The notes: a model not told the origin generated them from the sequence alone. DNA of 41,329 nucleotides from Brasilonema bromeliae SPC951 (GCF_012912135.1 NZ_QMEB01000020.1:1-41329), one strand, 5' to 3'. Shown: positions 1 to 7,370, counted from the stretch's first letter. Translations and numbers: made by a program.

Positions 1-2
1 AC

Positions 3-60
3 GGAGGGAGACCCTCCTACAGTACTGGCTCCCCAACGCACTGGCTCCCCTTACCCCCCT
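3..60. repeat. G/C-rich palindromic repeat downstream of accC
   Basis: GGAGGG at 3-8 can pair with CCCTCC at 12-17 across a 3-nt loop, and a 'CTGGCTCCCC' unit occurs twice between about 25 and 51. Similar G/C-rich palindromes recur elsewhere in the window (15200, 33585, 34446), so this is most likely a dispersed iterated palindromic repeat. It lies 3' of accC and could act as its terminator, but there is no T-run on the minus strand. Confidence 0.45.
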
Positions 61-85
61 ACACCCATAGCTTTAGTCACAAAGA

Positions 86-1438
86 CTACTGCACTAACGT
101 TTTCATTTCCTGTACGAAACTCGTGTAGACTTGCCCCTGCAAAAACTGTGGATGTTCCATGATTTTTTGATGAAACCCAATCGTTGTGGGTAATCCCGTG
201 ATGGCACATTCTCGCAGTGCTCGTTTCATACGGTTAATAGCAGTGGGACGGTCTACTCCCCAAACTATTAACTTGCCAATGAGGGAGTCGTAGTAAGGAG
301 GAATTTGGTAATCAGTGTAAACATGGGAGTCAATCCGAACTCCGGGACCTCCAGGAGGGAGATAACCACTGATACGTCCGGCGGAGGGACGAAAGTCATG
401 ATCGGGATCTTCGGCATTAATACGACATTCGATCGCATGACCCCGTAAAACGACTTGGTCTTGTGTCAGCTGGAGTCTTTCCCCTTGAGCAATACGGATT
501 TGTTCAACAACCAAATCTATCCCAGTAATCATCTCCGTGACTGGATGCTCAACTTGAATCCGGGTGTTCATTTCCATAAAGTAGAATTTACCGGATTTAT
601 CCAAGAGAAACTCAATCGTACCTGCCCCACTGTAGTTAATAAACTCAGCAGCTTTGACAGCAGCTTGTCCCATTTTCTCTCGCAGATCCGGATCGAGAGC
701 GGGACTGGGAGCTTCTTCTAAAAGCTTCTGGTTACGGCGTTGAATTGAGCAATCCCGTTCACCCAAGTGGATGACATTACCATAGTTATCAGCCAAGATT
801 TGAAATTCAATATGACGGGGACGCTCAATAAATTTTTCCAGATAAACTCCGGAATTGCCAAATGCTGCTCCCGCTTCGCCTTGGGCTGCTTGGTAGGATT
901 TGACAAATTCGCTTTCATAATGTACCAAGCGCATACCCCGTCCGCCACCGCCTGCTGTGGCTTTAATCATCACTGGGTAGCCAATTTTGTTGGCGATCGC
1001 CAAGCCCTCTTGCTCCGACTCTATCAACCCATCACTACCTGGTACTGTGGGTACTCCAGCTTTTTGCATCGTTTCTTTAGCCGTGGATTTATCCCCCATC
1101 AGCCGGATAGCTTCCGGAGATGGACCAATGAAAGCAATATGATGGTCTGCACAGATTTCTGCAAACCGAGCATTTTCAGCTAAAAACCCATAACCAGGGT
1201 GAATAGCGCTGGCATTGTGGATCAATGCCGCTGCAATAATATTGGGAATATTCAAATAACTTTTACTGCTAGCAGCTTCGCCAATGCAAACCGCTTCATC
1301 AGCAAGTTGGACGTGCAGAGCATTACGGTCAACAGTGGAGTGTACCGCAACCGTGGCAATCCCCATTTCTTCACAGGCGCGGAGAATGCGAAGCGCGATT
1401 TCTCCCCGATTAGCAATTAATATTTTGTCAAACTTCAT
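86..1438 (-). CDS. accC: Biotin carboxylase subunit of acetyl-CoA carboxylase
   Basis: This 450-aa protein is the full usual length of bacterial AccC. It carries out the ATP- and bicarbonate-dependent carboxylation of biotin on the carrier protein AccB, the first half-reaction of malonyl-CoA synthesis for fatty acids, in the cytoplasm. The order seen is an N-terminal carboxylase domain ([20 protein letters not shown]), an ATP-grasp core with the glycine-rich [11 protein letters not shown] loop near residue 160, the [15 protein letters not shown] segment with the conserved active-site residues near 290, and a C-terminal carboxylase domain ([23 protein letters not shown]). The start is the standard one for the family. 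A small unrecognised minus-strand ORF lies upstream. Nothing suggests inactivation. Confidence 0.97.
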   Translation of the reverse strand: MKFDKILIANRGEIALRILRACEEMGIATVAVHSTVDRNALHVQLADEAVCIGEAASSKSYLNIPNIIAAALIHNASAIHPGYGFLAENARFAEICADHHIAFIGPSPEAIRLMGDKSTAKETMQKAGVPTVPGSDGLIESEQEGLAIANKIGYPVMIKATAGGGGRGMRLVHYESEFVKSYQAAQGEAGAAFGNSGVYLEKFIERPRHIEFQILADNYGNVIHLGERDCSIQRRNQKLLEEAPSPALDPDLREKMGQAAVKAAEFINYSGAGTIEFLLDKSGKFYFMEMNTRIQVEHPVTEMITGIDLVVEQIRIAQGERLQLTQDQVVLRGHAIECRINAEDPDHDFRPSAGRISGYLPPGGPGVRIDSHVYTDYQIPPYYDSLIGKLIVWGVDRPTAINRMKRALRECAITGLPTTIGFHQKIMEHPQFLQGQVYTSFVQEMKTLVQ

Positions 1439-1508
1439 CTTTTAGCTTTTGATATCAGTCCAGTAGATTGACATTGTTCTGCCGTCAAAATTGAAATTAC
1501 GCAGAGCC

Positions 1509-1733
1509 TCATTTCAAATTCTGACTGGAGATTCCCAAAATTCCTTCCAAATATAAGGAAAGATTTCGCTGCTTGCCTCTACGGGTATTAACTACACTAG
1601 CAGCAGCGATGTTGCCGAGTATGAGTTCATTTTCCCGACTTTGGCATAATAAGCGCGTACCGTGCGCTTCACCGTAGAACCAATTTTCCAGCAACTGCGG
1701 TCGCGATACCTTTAATATCACTTGTGCTGCCAT
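1509..1733 (-). CDS. Small hypothetical protein upstream of accC
   Basis: This is an ORF of about 74 aa (MAAQVILKVSRPQLLENWFY...) in the same orientation as accC and 70 nt upstream of it. I do not recognise the family. It is mixed hydrophobic and basic in composition, with no signal peptide or membrane helix. The ORF extends upstream to a GTG at 1787; I prefer the ATG at 1733, although neither start has a convincing ribosome-binding site. It could be real and co-transcribed with accC, or spurious. Homologues in related genomes at the same place would decide it. Confidence 0.4.
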   Translation of the reverse strand: MAAQVILKVSRPQLLENWFYGEAHGTRLLCQSRENELILGNIAAASVVNTRRGKQRNLSLYLEGILGISSQNLK

Positions 1734-1863
1734 GACATTTCTGTCCGTCGAGTATATCCATCTGTTGATAGTTGTGAATTCTTGCACTTAAATTTTCTGT
1801 AACTTGGGTATCACTGATCATAAATATTTCTGTTATGCTATACTATAAATCTAGGGAAACCTT

Positions 1864-1944
1864 GCGGATGTGGCGGAATTGGTATACGCGCACGCTTGAG
1901 GTGCGTGTGGCTTTGCCTTGCGAGTTCGAGTCTCGCCATCCGCA
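1864..1944 (+). tRNA. tRNA-Leu (anticodon GAG)
   Basis: Acceptor stem GCGGATG (1864-1870) pairs perfectly with CATCCGC (1937-1943), and the discriminator is A. The anticodon stem CACGC/GCGTG encloses the loop TTGAGGT, giving anticodon GAG, which reads CUC and CUU codons. The T arm is GCGAG-TTCGAGT-CTCGC. The long variable arm is typical of class II tRNA-Leu. The 3' CCA is not encoded. Confidence 0.97.
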
Positions 1945-1963
1945 TATTTTAGTATGTAGTGCC

Positions 1964-2026
1964 AAGTTATGGGTGCTGAAGTGTCAACTTTCAGTCAATG
2001 GAAGAATGACTCAGCACTCATAACTT
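1964..2026 (+). terminator. Long stem-loop 3' of tRNA-Leu
   Basis: AAGTTATGGGTGCTGA (1964-1979) pairs with TCAGCACTCATAACTT (2011-2026), a 16-bp stem with one G-T pair and a 31-nt loop. It sits 20 nt after the tRNA and before the chorismate lyase gene. There is no T-run, so it may be a dispersed repeat or a processing site rather than an intrinsic terminator. Confidence 0.45.
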
Positions 2027-2093
2027 AAGGTTCGTTCGCTATTAAGTCTTCACTTGTGCTTTGATATAAATAAGTGAAGTTTTGTAAAGAACC

Positions 2094-2723
2094 TTGACTG
2101 CGACTTTTAGGCCGACAAACAACTTAACATTACCTGTGGGATGGCACCGCCTCAGTGCGACTTGGCAAGGTGGCGAAGAAGTCATTCAACAAAGTTTGCC
2201 CCACACTCAGCTAGCACCAGCTTGGCAATTGCTCCTTTTGGGTGATGGCTCTCCAACGAGACACTTACAATTGCTAACGGGCGAACCGACAGAGGTGGAT
2301 GTCATCGATATGTCATTAATTGGCATGGACTTGGATGGTGCACCAGAACTTATCAAAGCTGTCCCAGGACCAAGGCTACGGCGACAGGTGTGGCTGCGTA
2401 CCGCCTCTGGTCAACGATTGGCATATGCCACCTCATGGTGGGAAGCTTCTCACGTAGATGAGTATTTGCAAAACCGTTCATTACCGATTTGGGCGAGTTT
2501 AGCTCGTCTGCGTACGGAATTGTATCGCGATGTCCAAGGGATTTACTACGGTGACTCAGATGCTTTGCAGTCAGGTTTTGATGAAACCGGACCTTTTTGG
2601 GGTCGCCACTACTTGTTTTGGCATCACGGACAGCCTTTAACGTTAATTTACGAGGTGTTTTCGCCTTACTTGACGAAATATTTAGGACCGACGCAGCTAA
2701 GTTCTATTAATGCTGAGGTTTAG
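2094..2723 (+). CDS. Chorismate lyase (DUF98-type), 4-hydroxybenzoate/plastoquinone synthesis
   Basis: This 209-aa protein resembles the cyanobacterial chorismate pyruvate-lyase family (Synechocystis Sll1797 type). The enzyme converts chorismate to 4-hydroxybenzoate plus pyruvate, the entry step to plastoquinone. Visible family features are LTGEPTEVDVIDM (about residues 61-73), PGPRLRRQVWLRTASGQRLAYATSWW (about 91-116), PIWASLARLRTELYRDVQ (about 131-148) and the C-terminal FWGRHYLFWHHGQPLTLIYEVFSPYL. There is no signal peptide. The start is taken as the TTG at 2094 because an in-frame TAA lies only 9 nt upstream. No clear ribosome-binding site precedes it, so the true start is uncertain. Confidence 0.88.
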   Translation: MTATFRPTNNLTLPVGWHRLSATWQGGEEVIQQSLPHTQLAPAWQLLLLGDGSPTRHLQLLTGEPTEVDVIDMSLIGMDLDGAPELIKAVPGPRLRRQVWLRTASGQRLAYATSWWEASHVDEYLQNRSLPIWASLARLRTELYRDVQGIYYGDSDALQSGFDETGPFWGRHYLFWHHGQPLTLIYEVFSPYLTKYLGPTQLSSINAEV

Positions 2724-2736
2724 TGGCAAATTTTGC

Positions 2737-2770
2737 TGTGTAGCAAAAAGTTTTTCTTTTTTGCTACACA
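2737..2770. terminator. Hairpin between convergent chorismate lyase and argC genes
   Basis: TGTGTAGCAAAAA (2737-2749) pairs with TTTTTGCTACACA (2758-2770) across an 8-nt loop. It lies just after the chorismate lyase stop (2723) and before the argC stop (2824, minus strand). The A and T tracts inside the stem suit a bidirectional terminator. A smaller alternative hairpin, TTTTGCT-GTGT-AGCAAAA, overlaps at 2731-2748. Confidence 0.6.
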
Positions 2771-2823
2771 ACGAAGATTTTCCATCCATCTGTGCTAGCT
2801 TGCCTATGCAGCTTTCTTCAGCA

Positions 2824-3795
2824 TCACAATCCCAATTCCTCTGGAAAGCCCAGCATGATGTTTAAGTTTTGTACGGCGGCTCCTGATGCGCCTTTGCCTA
2901 AATTATCGAGGCGAGCAACTAAGAGGGCTTCGTGGGTTGTATCATTGGCGAAGACGAAAATTTGAACAATATTGGTGCCATTCATTGCCATCACGTCTAG
3001 GAATTTACCGTCTCGCAGAAGAGTGGAGTCTTGGAAGGGGGCGATTTGTACAAATTTTTCGCCTTGGTAGTAGTCGGCGATCGCCTGATGAATAACCTCA
3101 CCAGATGGTGGATTCTCCAAAGTCCACAGTGGTAAAGGTATCTGTACCAGCATCCCCTGCTCAAAATCCCCCACTGCTGGTACAAACAGTGGCGGCGATG
3201 CTAATCCTGAATACTTATGCATTTCCTTAACGTGCTTGTGCCCAAACTGTGTACTGTAGATGCCATAGGGATAGAGCGATGTTGCTCCGTCTTGCTGATC
3301 GTGGAAAGCGTCATAGTCTTTGATCAGATTCTTTCCGCCACCAGAGTATCCTGATACCGCATTAATGGTAATGGGAAAGTGACTAGGGAGGAGTCCCTTG
3401 GCTATCAACGGACGGATACAAGCTAGAAATCCTGTGGGATAACAGCCCGGAACACTAACAAACTGGGCGCTGGCAATTTTCTCTCTTTGTCCCGAACTCA
3501 GTTCAGGAAAGCCATAAACCCAACCCTCAGCCGTTCGATGGGCAGTACTAGCATCGAGGATTTTAACCTTAGTACTGCGGACAAAGCTAACAGCTTCGCG
3601 GGCTGCATCATCAGGTAGACAAAGAATGGCAACATCGACAGCATTGATCAGTTTCGCTCGCTCAGCTGAATCCCTGCGTCGAGATGGTTCAATGTTAACT
3701 AACTCGATGTCATCTCGTTGGTTGAGGCGCGAATAAATTTGTAAGCCTGTGGTTCCCGATTCCCCATCAATGAAAATCTTAGGTTTAGTAATCAT
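2824..3795 (-). CDS. argC: N-acetyl-gamma-glutamyl-phosphate reductase, type 2
   Basis: This 323-aa enzyme makes N-acetylglutamate semialdehyde from N-acetylglutamyl phosphate with NADPH, the third step of arginine synthesis. The N-terminal nucleotide-binding loop is FIDGESGTTGLQIYSRL (residues 8-24), and the catalytic cysteine is C118 in SVPGCYPTGF. It has the shorter length and sequence style of the type 2 (ArgC2) group rather than the 345-aa type 1. The start ATG at 3795 begins MITKPKIFIDGE, the normal N-terminus. It stands alone, with convergent chorismate lyase downstream and an encapsulin remnant upstream. Confidence 0.95.
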   Translation of the reverse strand: MITKPKIFIDGESGTTGLQIYSRLNQRDDIELVNIEPSRRRDSAERAKLINAVDVAILCLPDDAAREAVSFVRSTKVKILDASTAHRTAEGWVYGFPELSSGQREKIASAQFVSVPGCYPTGFLACIRPLIAKGLLPSHFPITINAVSGYSGGGKNLIKDYDAFHDQQDGATSLYPYGIYSTQFGHKHVKEMHKYSGLASPPLFVPAVGDFEQGMLVQIPLPLWTLENPPSGEVIHQAIADYYQGEKFVQIAPFQDSTLLRDGKFLDVMAMNGTNIVQIFVFANDTTHEALLVARLDNLGKGASGAAVQNLNIMLGFPEELGL

Positions 3796-3946
3796 GTGCT
3801 CAGCATCCTGATCCGTAACAGGTTTTTTGTCCCACCAATACTTAACTTAGTCTGTTGTGGATCAAGTCATCAATAAAGGAAAGGAAACCTTTTGGTTAAT
3901 ATTACCAACAAGCAATTATCATGTCACAAGAATGAGTTGCGCTTAC

Positions 3947-3986
3947 GACTCTGAGCCAGTCATGATGCGCCGACTGGCCCAGAGTC
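3947..3986. terminator. Stem-loop downstream of the encapsulin remnant
   Basis: GACTCTGAGCCAGTC (3947-3961) pairs with GACTGGCCCAGAGTC (3972-3986), 15 bp with one G-T pair and a 10-nt loop. It is about 35 nt after the stop of the minus-strand encapsulin remnant, so it was probably that gene's terminator. No T-run follows. Confidence 0.45.
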
Positions 3987-4021
3987 ATCTGCCTTCGTGT
4001 CTAAGTGCCCGATCCGTTCCC

Positions 4022-4390
4022 TCAGCGCCCGATTTCGACACCTTCAAGAATGCCGAGTGCGTCGGGGATGAGTACGGCAGCAGAGTAGTAAGCACTTACT
4101 AAGTAGGAAATGATCGCCTTTTCGTTGATCCCCATAAAGCGCACAGACAAACTGGGTTGGTATTCATCAGGGATACCCGTTTTGTGTAGACCTACCACCC
4201 CTTGGTTTTCTTCTCCAACACGAGTACCAAAATAGAGCTAGTACCCTCCTTGGTGATAGGAATTTTGTTACAAGGAAAAATCGGATAGTTGCGCCAAGCA
4301 GGTACAATCTTTCCGTTGACCTCCCTGCTTGGGGAACCGACTCCAAGACGGTTACACTCTCGGCCAAAAGCAGCGATCGTGCGAGGGTGA
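4022..4390 (-). pseudogene. 3' remnant of a family 2 encapsulin (SrpI-like) shell protein gene
   Basis: Read on the minus strand from 4390, the first frame gives HPRTIAAFGRECNRLGVG and then [20 protein letters not shown]. After a one-base loss near 4221-4224 the reading shifts to [20 protein letters not shown], then [20 protein letters not shown] and [11 protein letters not shown], ending at TGA (4022-4024). I recognise this as the C-terminal 120 residues or so of the HK97-fold encapsulin family 2A/2B shell protein; the Synechococcus SrpI C-terminus contains LSVRFMGIN...ALAVLEDVEIG. The homology stops exactly at 4390, where the transposon end TGTACAGTGACA begins. The N-terminal two thirds, and the usual cysteine desulfurase or rhodanese partners, are absent. 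It is a broken gene. Confidence 0.85.
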
Positions 4391-4458
4391 TGTACAGTGA
4401 CAGATTATTTGTCATTGGTGACAGATTAGTGCCGTCGTAAAAAATGGTTGTCATTAAA
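4391..4458. repeat. Left end of the CAST-like element with TnsB-type repeats
   Basis: Two direct copies of GTGACAGATTA (4396-4406 and 4417-4427) are each followed by a TGTC or GTCG half-site, and another TTGTCATT follows at about 4448-4455. The spacing of about 20 bp is what arrayed TnsB sites show in Tn7-like elements. The outermost TGTACA is the presumed cleavage end. Confidence 0.7.
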
Positions 4459-4686
4459 AAGCAGAGTGTGGTTGAAAGCCAGGGGAGATTCTCTTATCTC
4501 CTGTTTCTCATCTGTCTCAAGGGCATTGAGCCGAGAACTCTGCATACAACGGAAATAGAGGCTCTTAAAGCTTATTCTATATAGATTTCAGCTTTTTACT
4601 TCTCTGTTTTAACCAAACATCAGGAAGGCTACAAGCAGACATATTTTAGTATATAGTTACTAATCAAATACAGTCAGAACTCAAAT

Positions 4687-4710
4687 GCCAACTTATGACC
4701 CTAAGTTGGC
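4687..4710. repeat. Perfect hairpin GCCAACTTA / TAAGTTGGC
   Basis: A 9-bp perfect stem (4687-4695 with 4702-4710) and a TGACCC loop lie inside the CAST-like element, 40 nt beyond the stop of the small minus-strand ORF ending at 4753. It may be that ORF's terminator, though no T-run follows. Confidence 0.4.
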
Positions 4711-4752
4711 AAAACCCTCAAAGTTGTTGACGCTGCTTACAGCCACGAGAGA

Positions 4753-4896
4753 TTAATACTTTGGGCTACCTATTTCACGAAATACCTCAAACGTAGAATT
4801 GCTACCCTTAACTCGGTTTTCTGCGCGAATGCTACTCATACTCCATCGTAGGTTAAAAATATCGCGAGTCGTTGCGACCTCTACCACTTGGAGCGA
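4753..4896 (-). pseudogene. Unrecognised 47-codon ORF fragment beside the IS5 copy
   Basis: An uninterrupted minus-strand frame reads SLQVVEVATTRDIFNLRW, then SMSSIRAENRVKGSNSTFEV, then FREIGSPKY and stop TAA at 4753-4755. The only ATG is at 4839, which would give a 28-aa peptide. Composition and reading look protein-like. It ends upstream just outside the IS5 copy's left boundary, so it may be the C-terminus of a cargo gene that was cut. I cannot name the family. Confidence 0.35.
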
Positions 4897-4916
4897 CTAC
4901 CGAAAAAATCAAGAAC

Positions 4917-5740
4917 CTATCCCACTAATAAAATTCTTTGAACCCAAATATGGATGGTAGCAAGGTCAATGAATGCATCAAAATATACTTTTCGACGTTC
5001 ACGGGCGTACTACTAGGCGACGGTATTTACGTTGAAACCAAGCGAAACACCGCTCTTGCTGGAATCTAGGAACAGAGATTTTGATGGGTCTGCCTTTATT
5101 TTTCCTGGTTTTCCAGACTCGTTTTGGTATTTCAGGTCTAATGCCTCGTTTACGTAGGCTTGCGCGTTGCTGTTTGGAATCATACCCTTTATCAGCAGCG
5201 AGTACCTTAAGTCGTTTACGTGGTCTACCCCGCTTTTAAGTTTTTAATTTTACTTGATATAGTAAAGGTATTACTTGCTCCCTTTCGCTTCCATTGGCAG
5301 GGGTAGTTCTGTTGGACAAGGGCATTCCATTACCTTCGGTAAGCGTGTGGATAAGAATCCCTTTCCCTTTATTTCCATACGCAACTTCTTCACTTCCTCC
5401 CGATCCTGCGGGAAAAAGAGCCATCAACGGCTCCAAACTCCCAATTTATCAATCCTTTCTCGTCTGCGATTGCTAGTAAACGAGCCTGCAAATGTTCAAA
5501 TGTTCCATCAGAGCGCCATCGCTTTAACCATCGGTGAGATGAGCTTTTCGATGCCCAGATTCCCCCCTGTGGAATATCACACCATTGACACCCAGTAACA
5601 AGGATATATAGCAGACTATTTCATACATAACGATACGGTGAATGAGGCATTCCTTTATGACGCTTAGATGGTTCAGGAGGGAATATATCCTCAAATAGTC
5701 TCCATTCCAGGTCACTCAATCCTTCAAAACGTCCTGCCAT
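4917..5740 (-). pseudogene. IS5-family transposase, frameshifted
   Basis: From ATG at 5740 the reading is MAGRFEGLSDLEWRLFEDIF, then PPEPSKRHKGMPHSPYRYV, where a TGA (5621-5623) interrupts. The same frame resumes with NSLLYILVTGCQWCDIPQG and WGFGAVDGS-like residues (first catalytic Asp). The reading then jumps frame near 5400 (EEVAYGNKGKGILIHTLTEG) and again near 5235 (LAADKGYDSKQQRA, second Asp, in another frame). The last part reads FDAFIDLATIHIWVQRILLVG and stops at 4917-4919. The domain order is that of an IS5-group DDE transposase of about 270 aa. At least three disruptions make it inactive. Confidence 0.82.
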
Positions 5741-5800
5741 AAAGTGATACGCCCCTTTTATTTAAGAAGTAGATTATCACGTTTGGGTATTAGTGGGATA
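4918..5800 (-). mobile_element. Degenerate IS5-family insertion sequence
   Basis: Terminal inverted repeats TATCCCACTAATA (4918-4930) and TATTAGTGGGATA (5788-5800) bound an 883-bp element. The outer TA could be the target duplication. It contains a single decayed transposase on the minus strand. It sits inside the CAST-like element and was probably a later insertion into its cargo region. Confidence 0.8.
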
Positions 5801-6048
5801 ATTTAAAAAAATTGTGCATAAGTTCATTTTGACAGCACCTATATATATAGTTTAGTTAAAAAATAATTCAATATTACCTCTATCTTTAGATATATTTTTG
5901 ATTTTTATCCACAAAAAAGTCACCAGTTATATAGCCAGTTATGCAAAAATACTTCTTAGTAAATTACAAAGTTCGCAAGCAAGTCTAAAAATGGGTTTTG
6001 CTGAATTAATGTATGGATTTTGTGGAAATTACAATTTTTTACAGGCGT

Positions 6049-6061
6049 GACATGTCATGTC
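6049..6061. promoter_or_regulatory. Palindrome GACATGTCATGTC upstream of the small secreted-protein gene
   Basis: An odd-centred 13-bp palindrome, 117 nt before the ATG at 6178, flanked by two GGAAA-type/ATTACAA segments (about 6023-6033 and 6074-6084). It could be an operator for the downstream gene. The surrounding 5801-6177 region is A/T-rich and shows no other gene. Confidence 0.3.
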
Positions 6062-6177
6062 TGTACAAGTGTTTGGAAAAATTACAAACCCGTAAGTCAT
6101 TATTAATTCAGTAACACCTTCTCATGGATGCTTGCACTCTAAGTAATAGAACTATACTCATCAATGAGGTATAAACC

Positions 6178-6471
6178 ATGAAGAAAAACATGATTCAGTC
6201 TGTGTTAGTTTTTGCTTTATGCAGCTTTATGTTGCTTGTTTCAGGATTTACCGCAGTACAAGATAGTTTGGCTAGTGGTCCTTTACAAGAGCAATGTTTT
6301 TGGATGGAAAATATTTCAGGGCAATTTTATTGGGTTCCTGCTCCTCAAGGAAAAATATCGAAGCAACAGTGTTATCAACAAAATAGTTGTGGTGCAGGAG
6401 GAGGTCAATCTGGTGGCGGTTGTTATAAATGGGCAATATCTGCTCAGGCACCCGCACTGCCTTGGAATTAA
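6178..6471 (+). CDS. Small secreted cysteine/glycine-rich protein (transposon cargo)
   Basis: This 97-aa protein has a clear signal peptide: Lys-Lys start, hydrophobic core VLVFALCSFMLLVSGF, and likely cleavage near ...SLASG (about residue 34). The mature part is about 63 aa with four cysteines (EQCFWMENISGQFYWVPAPQ, QQCYQQNSCGAGGG, GGGCYKWA), probably forming two disulphides in the periplasm or outside. The start is supported by GAGGT 7 nt upstream and a strong terminator follows. I do not recognise a function; it could be a secreted hypothetical, a small toxin or an adhesin. It is the only intact gene between the CAST-like ends, so it counts as cargo. Confidence 0.82.
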   Translation: MKKNMIQSVLVFALCSFMLLVSGFTAVQDSLASGPLQEQCFWMENISGQFYWVPAPQGKISKQQCYQQNSCGAGGGQSGGGCYKWAISAQAPALPWN

Positions 6472-6511
6472 TATTCTCCCAACTCTGACAAACCCTTCGG
6501 GTAAGGTTATT

Positions 6512-6533
6512 TCTGATTAAATTCTTAATCAGA
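6512..6533 (+). repeat. Hairpin TCTGATTAA / TTAATCAGA
   Basis: A perfect 9-bp stem with an ATTC loop, 40 nt after the small secreted-protein stop. It precedes a stronger terminator hairpin and may stabilise the mRNA 3' end. Confidence 0.4.
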
Positions 6534-6538
6534 ACAAC

Positions 6539-6581
6539 AACAGCGTAGCTGATATTAAGTTTTATCACTACGCTGTTTTTT
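6539..6581 (+). terminator. Rho-independent terminator of the cargo gene
   Basis: AACAGCGTAG (6539-6548) pairs with CTACGCTGTT (6568-6577), followed by a T-run to 6581. It lies 68 nt after the stop at 6471. Confidence 0.8.
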
Positions 6582-6611
6582 GCATTTGATGTCAAATTTC
6601 TCTATTATGTA

Positions 6612-6768
6612 GCGACAGCTATTTTGTCATTTATCTGGTAAATGACATTTATTTTGTCATTAGGAAGAATATTGGGTCGAGTATCGAATGGTTTTTAAAA
6701 GCTTTGCTACACAGGGATTTTTCGACGGCAACAATTTGTCATGATGATAGATAATTAGTCACTGTACA
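6612..6768. repeat. Right end of the CAST-like element with TnsB-type repeats
   Basis: On the minus strand inward from 6768: TGTACAGTGACTAATTA, ATGACAAATTG, then after about 70 bp ATGACAAAATAAATGTCATT and ATGACAAAATAGCTGTCG. The pattern TGACA-xxATTA-xx-TGTC repeats as in the left end, in inverted orientation. The asymmetric spacing is typical of Tn7-like right and left ends. Confidence 0.68.
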
Positions 6769-7370
6769 CTAATTCTTCTTAAATCAGACATACTGATTTT
6801 AATACTGAGTGACCAAATATATCATTTTTTACCTGGTGCGAGATGTGAGTTAAGCAGACAGTTAAGACAGTTAAGACAGTTAAGATAGTTAAGATAGTTA
6901 TAAAACTTTACATAATTGGTTACACTTAGAACTTAAGCATTGACAAAGTAGACAAACAATGCATATTTGTAAAAATGAAAGTGGTAGGCGATTGCGCAGA
7001 GCGCAGACGCCAAGGGCGTATAGCTAATCACTAGAAGCGTTGGAAGACGGATAACACGTATGTTGCTTTATCTGGGGTAGGAACACTATGAGAGCTACTA
7101 CCATAGGACTTACGCATGAATTACTAATGAACTTGACTGTGAGATTGCTTCCTTACGTCGCAACGGGTGCAACTACGTTATTGTTGCCTAAGTCTTGTAC
7201 CAAACCATTAACCGATTCGTGTGACTTGAACACTTACCTCTATTCCTACTGGCAGAATCATGCGGATGCTGGATGTGTACTTTTGCCGGAGATTATGTCA
7301 GGGGTTTGTCGCATGATGGTGTCTAATAGATTTTTGCGACACTTGCAGTATAAACCCAAGAATTTATTTG
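6769..7370. other. Intergenic region with tandem and palindromic repeats
   Basis: This stretch has no convincing gene. It contains a 9-bp tandem repeat (6858-6900), a G/C-rich iterated palindrome GCGATTGCGCAGAGCGC (about 6988-7004), and a 'GGACTTACGCAT'-type string at about 7107 of a kind often seen near cyanobacterial IS ends. An open frame from 7088 overlaps the next gene by 134 nt and looks spurious. Confidence 0.5.
6858..6900. repeat. 9-bp short tandem repeat (ACAGTTAAG)n
   Basis: Nearly five consecutive copies of ACAGTTAAG/ATAGTTAAG: exact at 6858-6884, with a C-to-T variant in the last two units. It resembles the short tandemly repeated repetitive sequences known in heterocystous cyanobacteria. 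Confidence 0.85.

Larger units (their letters stand above)
4391..6768. mobile_element. Non-autonomous CAST/Tn7-like transposon remnant
   Basis: The left end (4391) starts TGTACAGTGACAGATTA and continues with TTTGTCATTGGTGACAGATT and TTGTCATT (4453). The right end (ending at 6768), read inward, starts TGTACAGTGACTAATTA and carries ATGACAAATT, then ATGACAAAATAAATGTCATT and ATGACAAAATAGCTGTCG (6612-6660). From memory, this matches the ends of type V-K CRISPR-associated transposons (ShCAST begins TGTACAGTGACAAATTA, with TnsB-binding repeats of TGACA...TGTC pattern). No tnsB, tnsC, tniQ, cas12k or CRISPR array lies inside, only a decayed IS5-family copy and a small secreted-protein gene. The flanks (GGTGA left, CTAAT right) are not a 5-bp duplication. 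The sequence beyond the right end is not the missing half of the encapsulin gene, so a deletion or a second rearrangement has occurred. Confidence 0.72.

Noticed and set aside
1835-2023. 62-codon open frame over tRNA-Leu
   Set aside because: It is a read-through of the tRNA gene and the hairpin after it.
3857-4102. 81-codon plus-strand frame between argC and the encapsulin remnant
   Set aside because: It runs antisense through the encapsulin remnant and a hairpin; composition looks random.
1864-4391. tRNA-Leu as the homing target of the CAST-like element
   Set aside because: Type V-K elements insert within about 100 bp of the targeted tRNA; here the distance is about 2.4 kb, with genes in between.
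6858-6900. Short repeats resembling a mini CRISPR array
   Set aside because: The unit is only 9 bp and contiguous, with no spacers; it is a simple tandem repeat.
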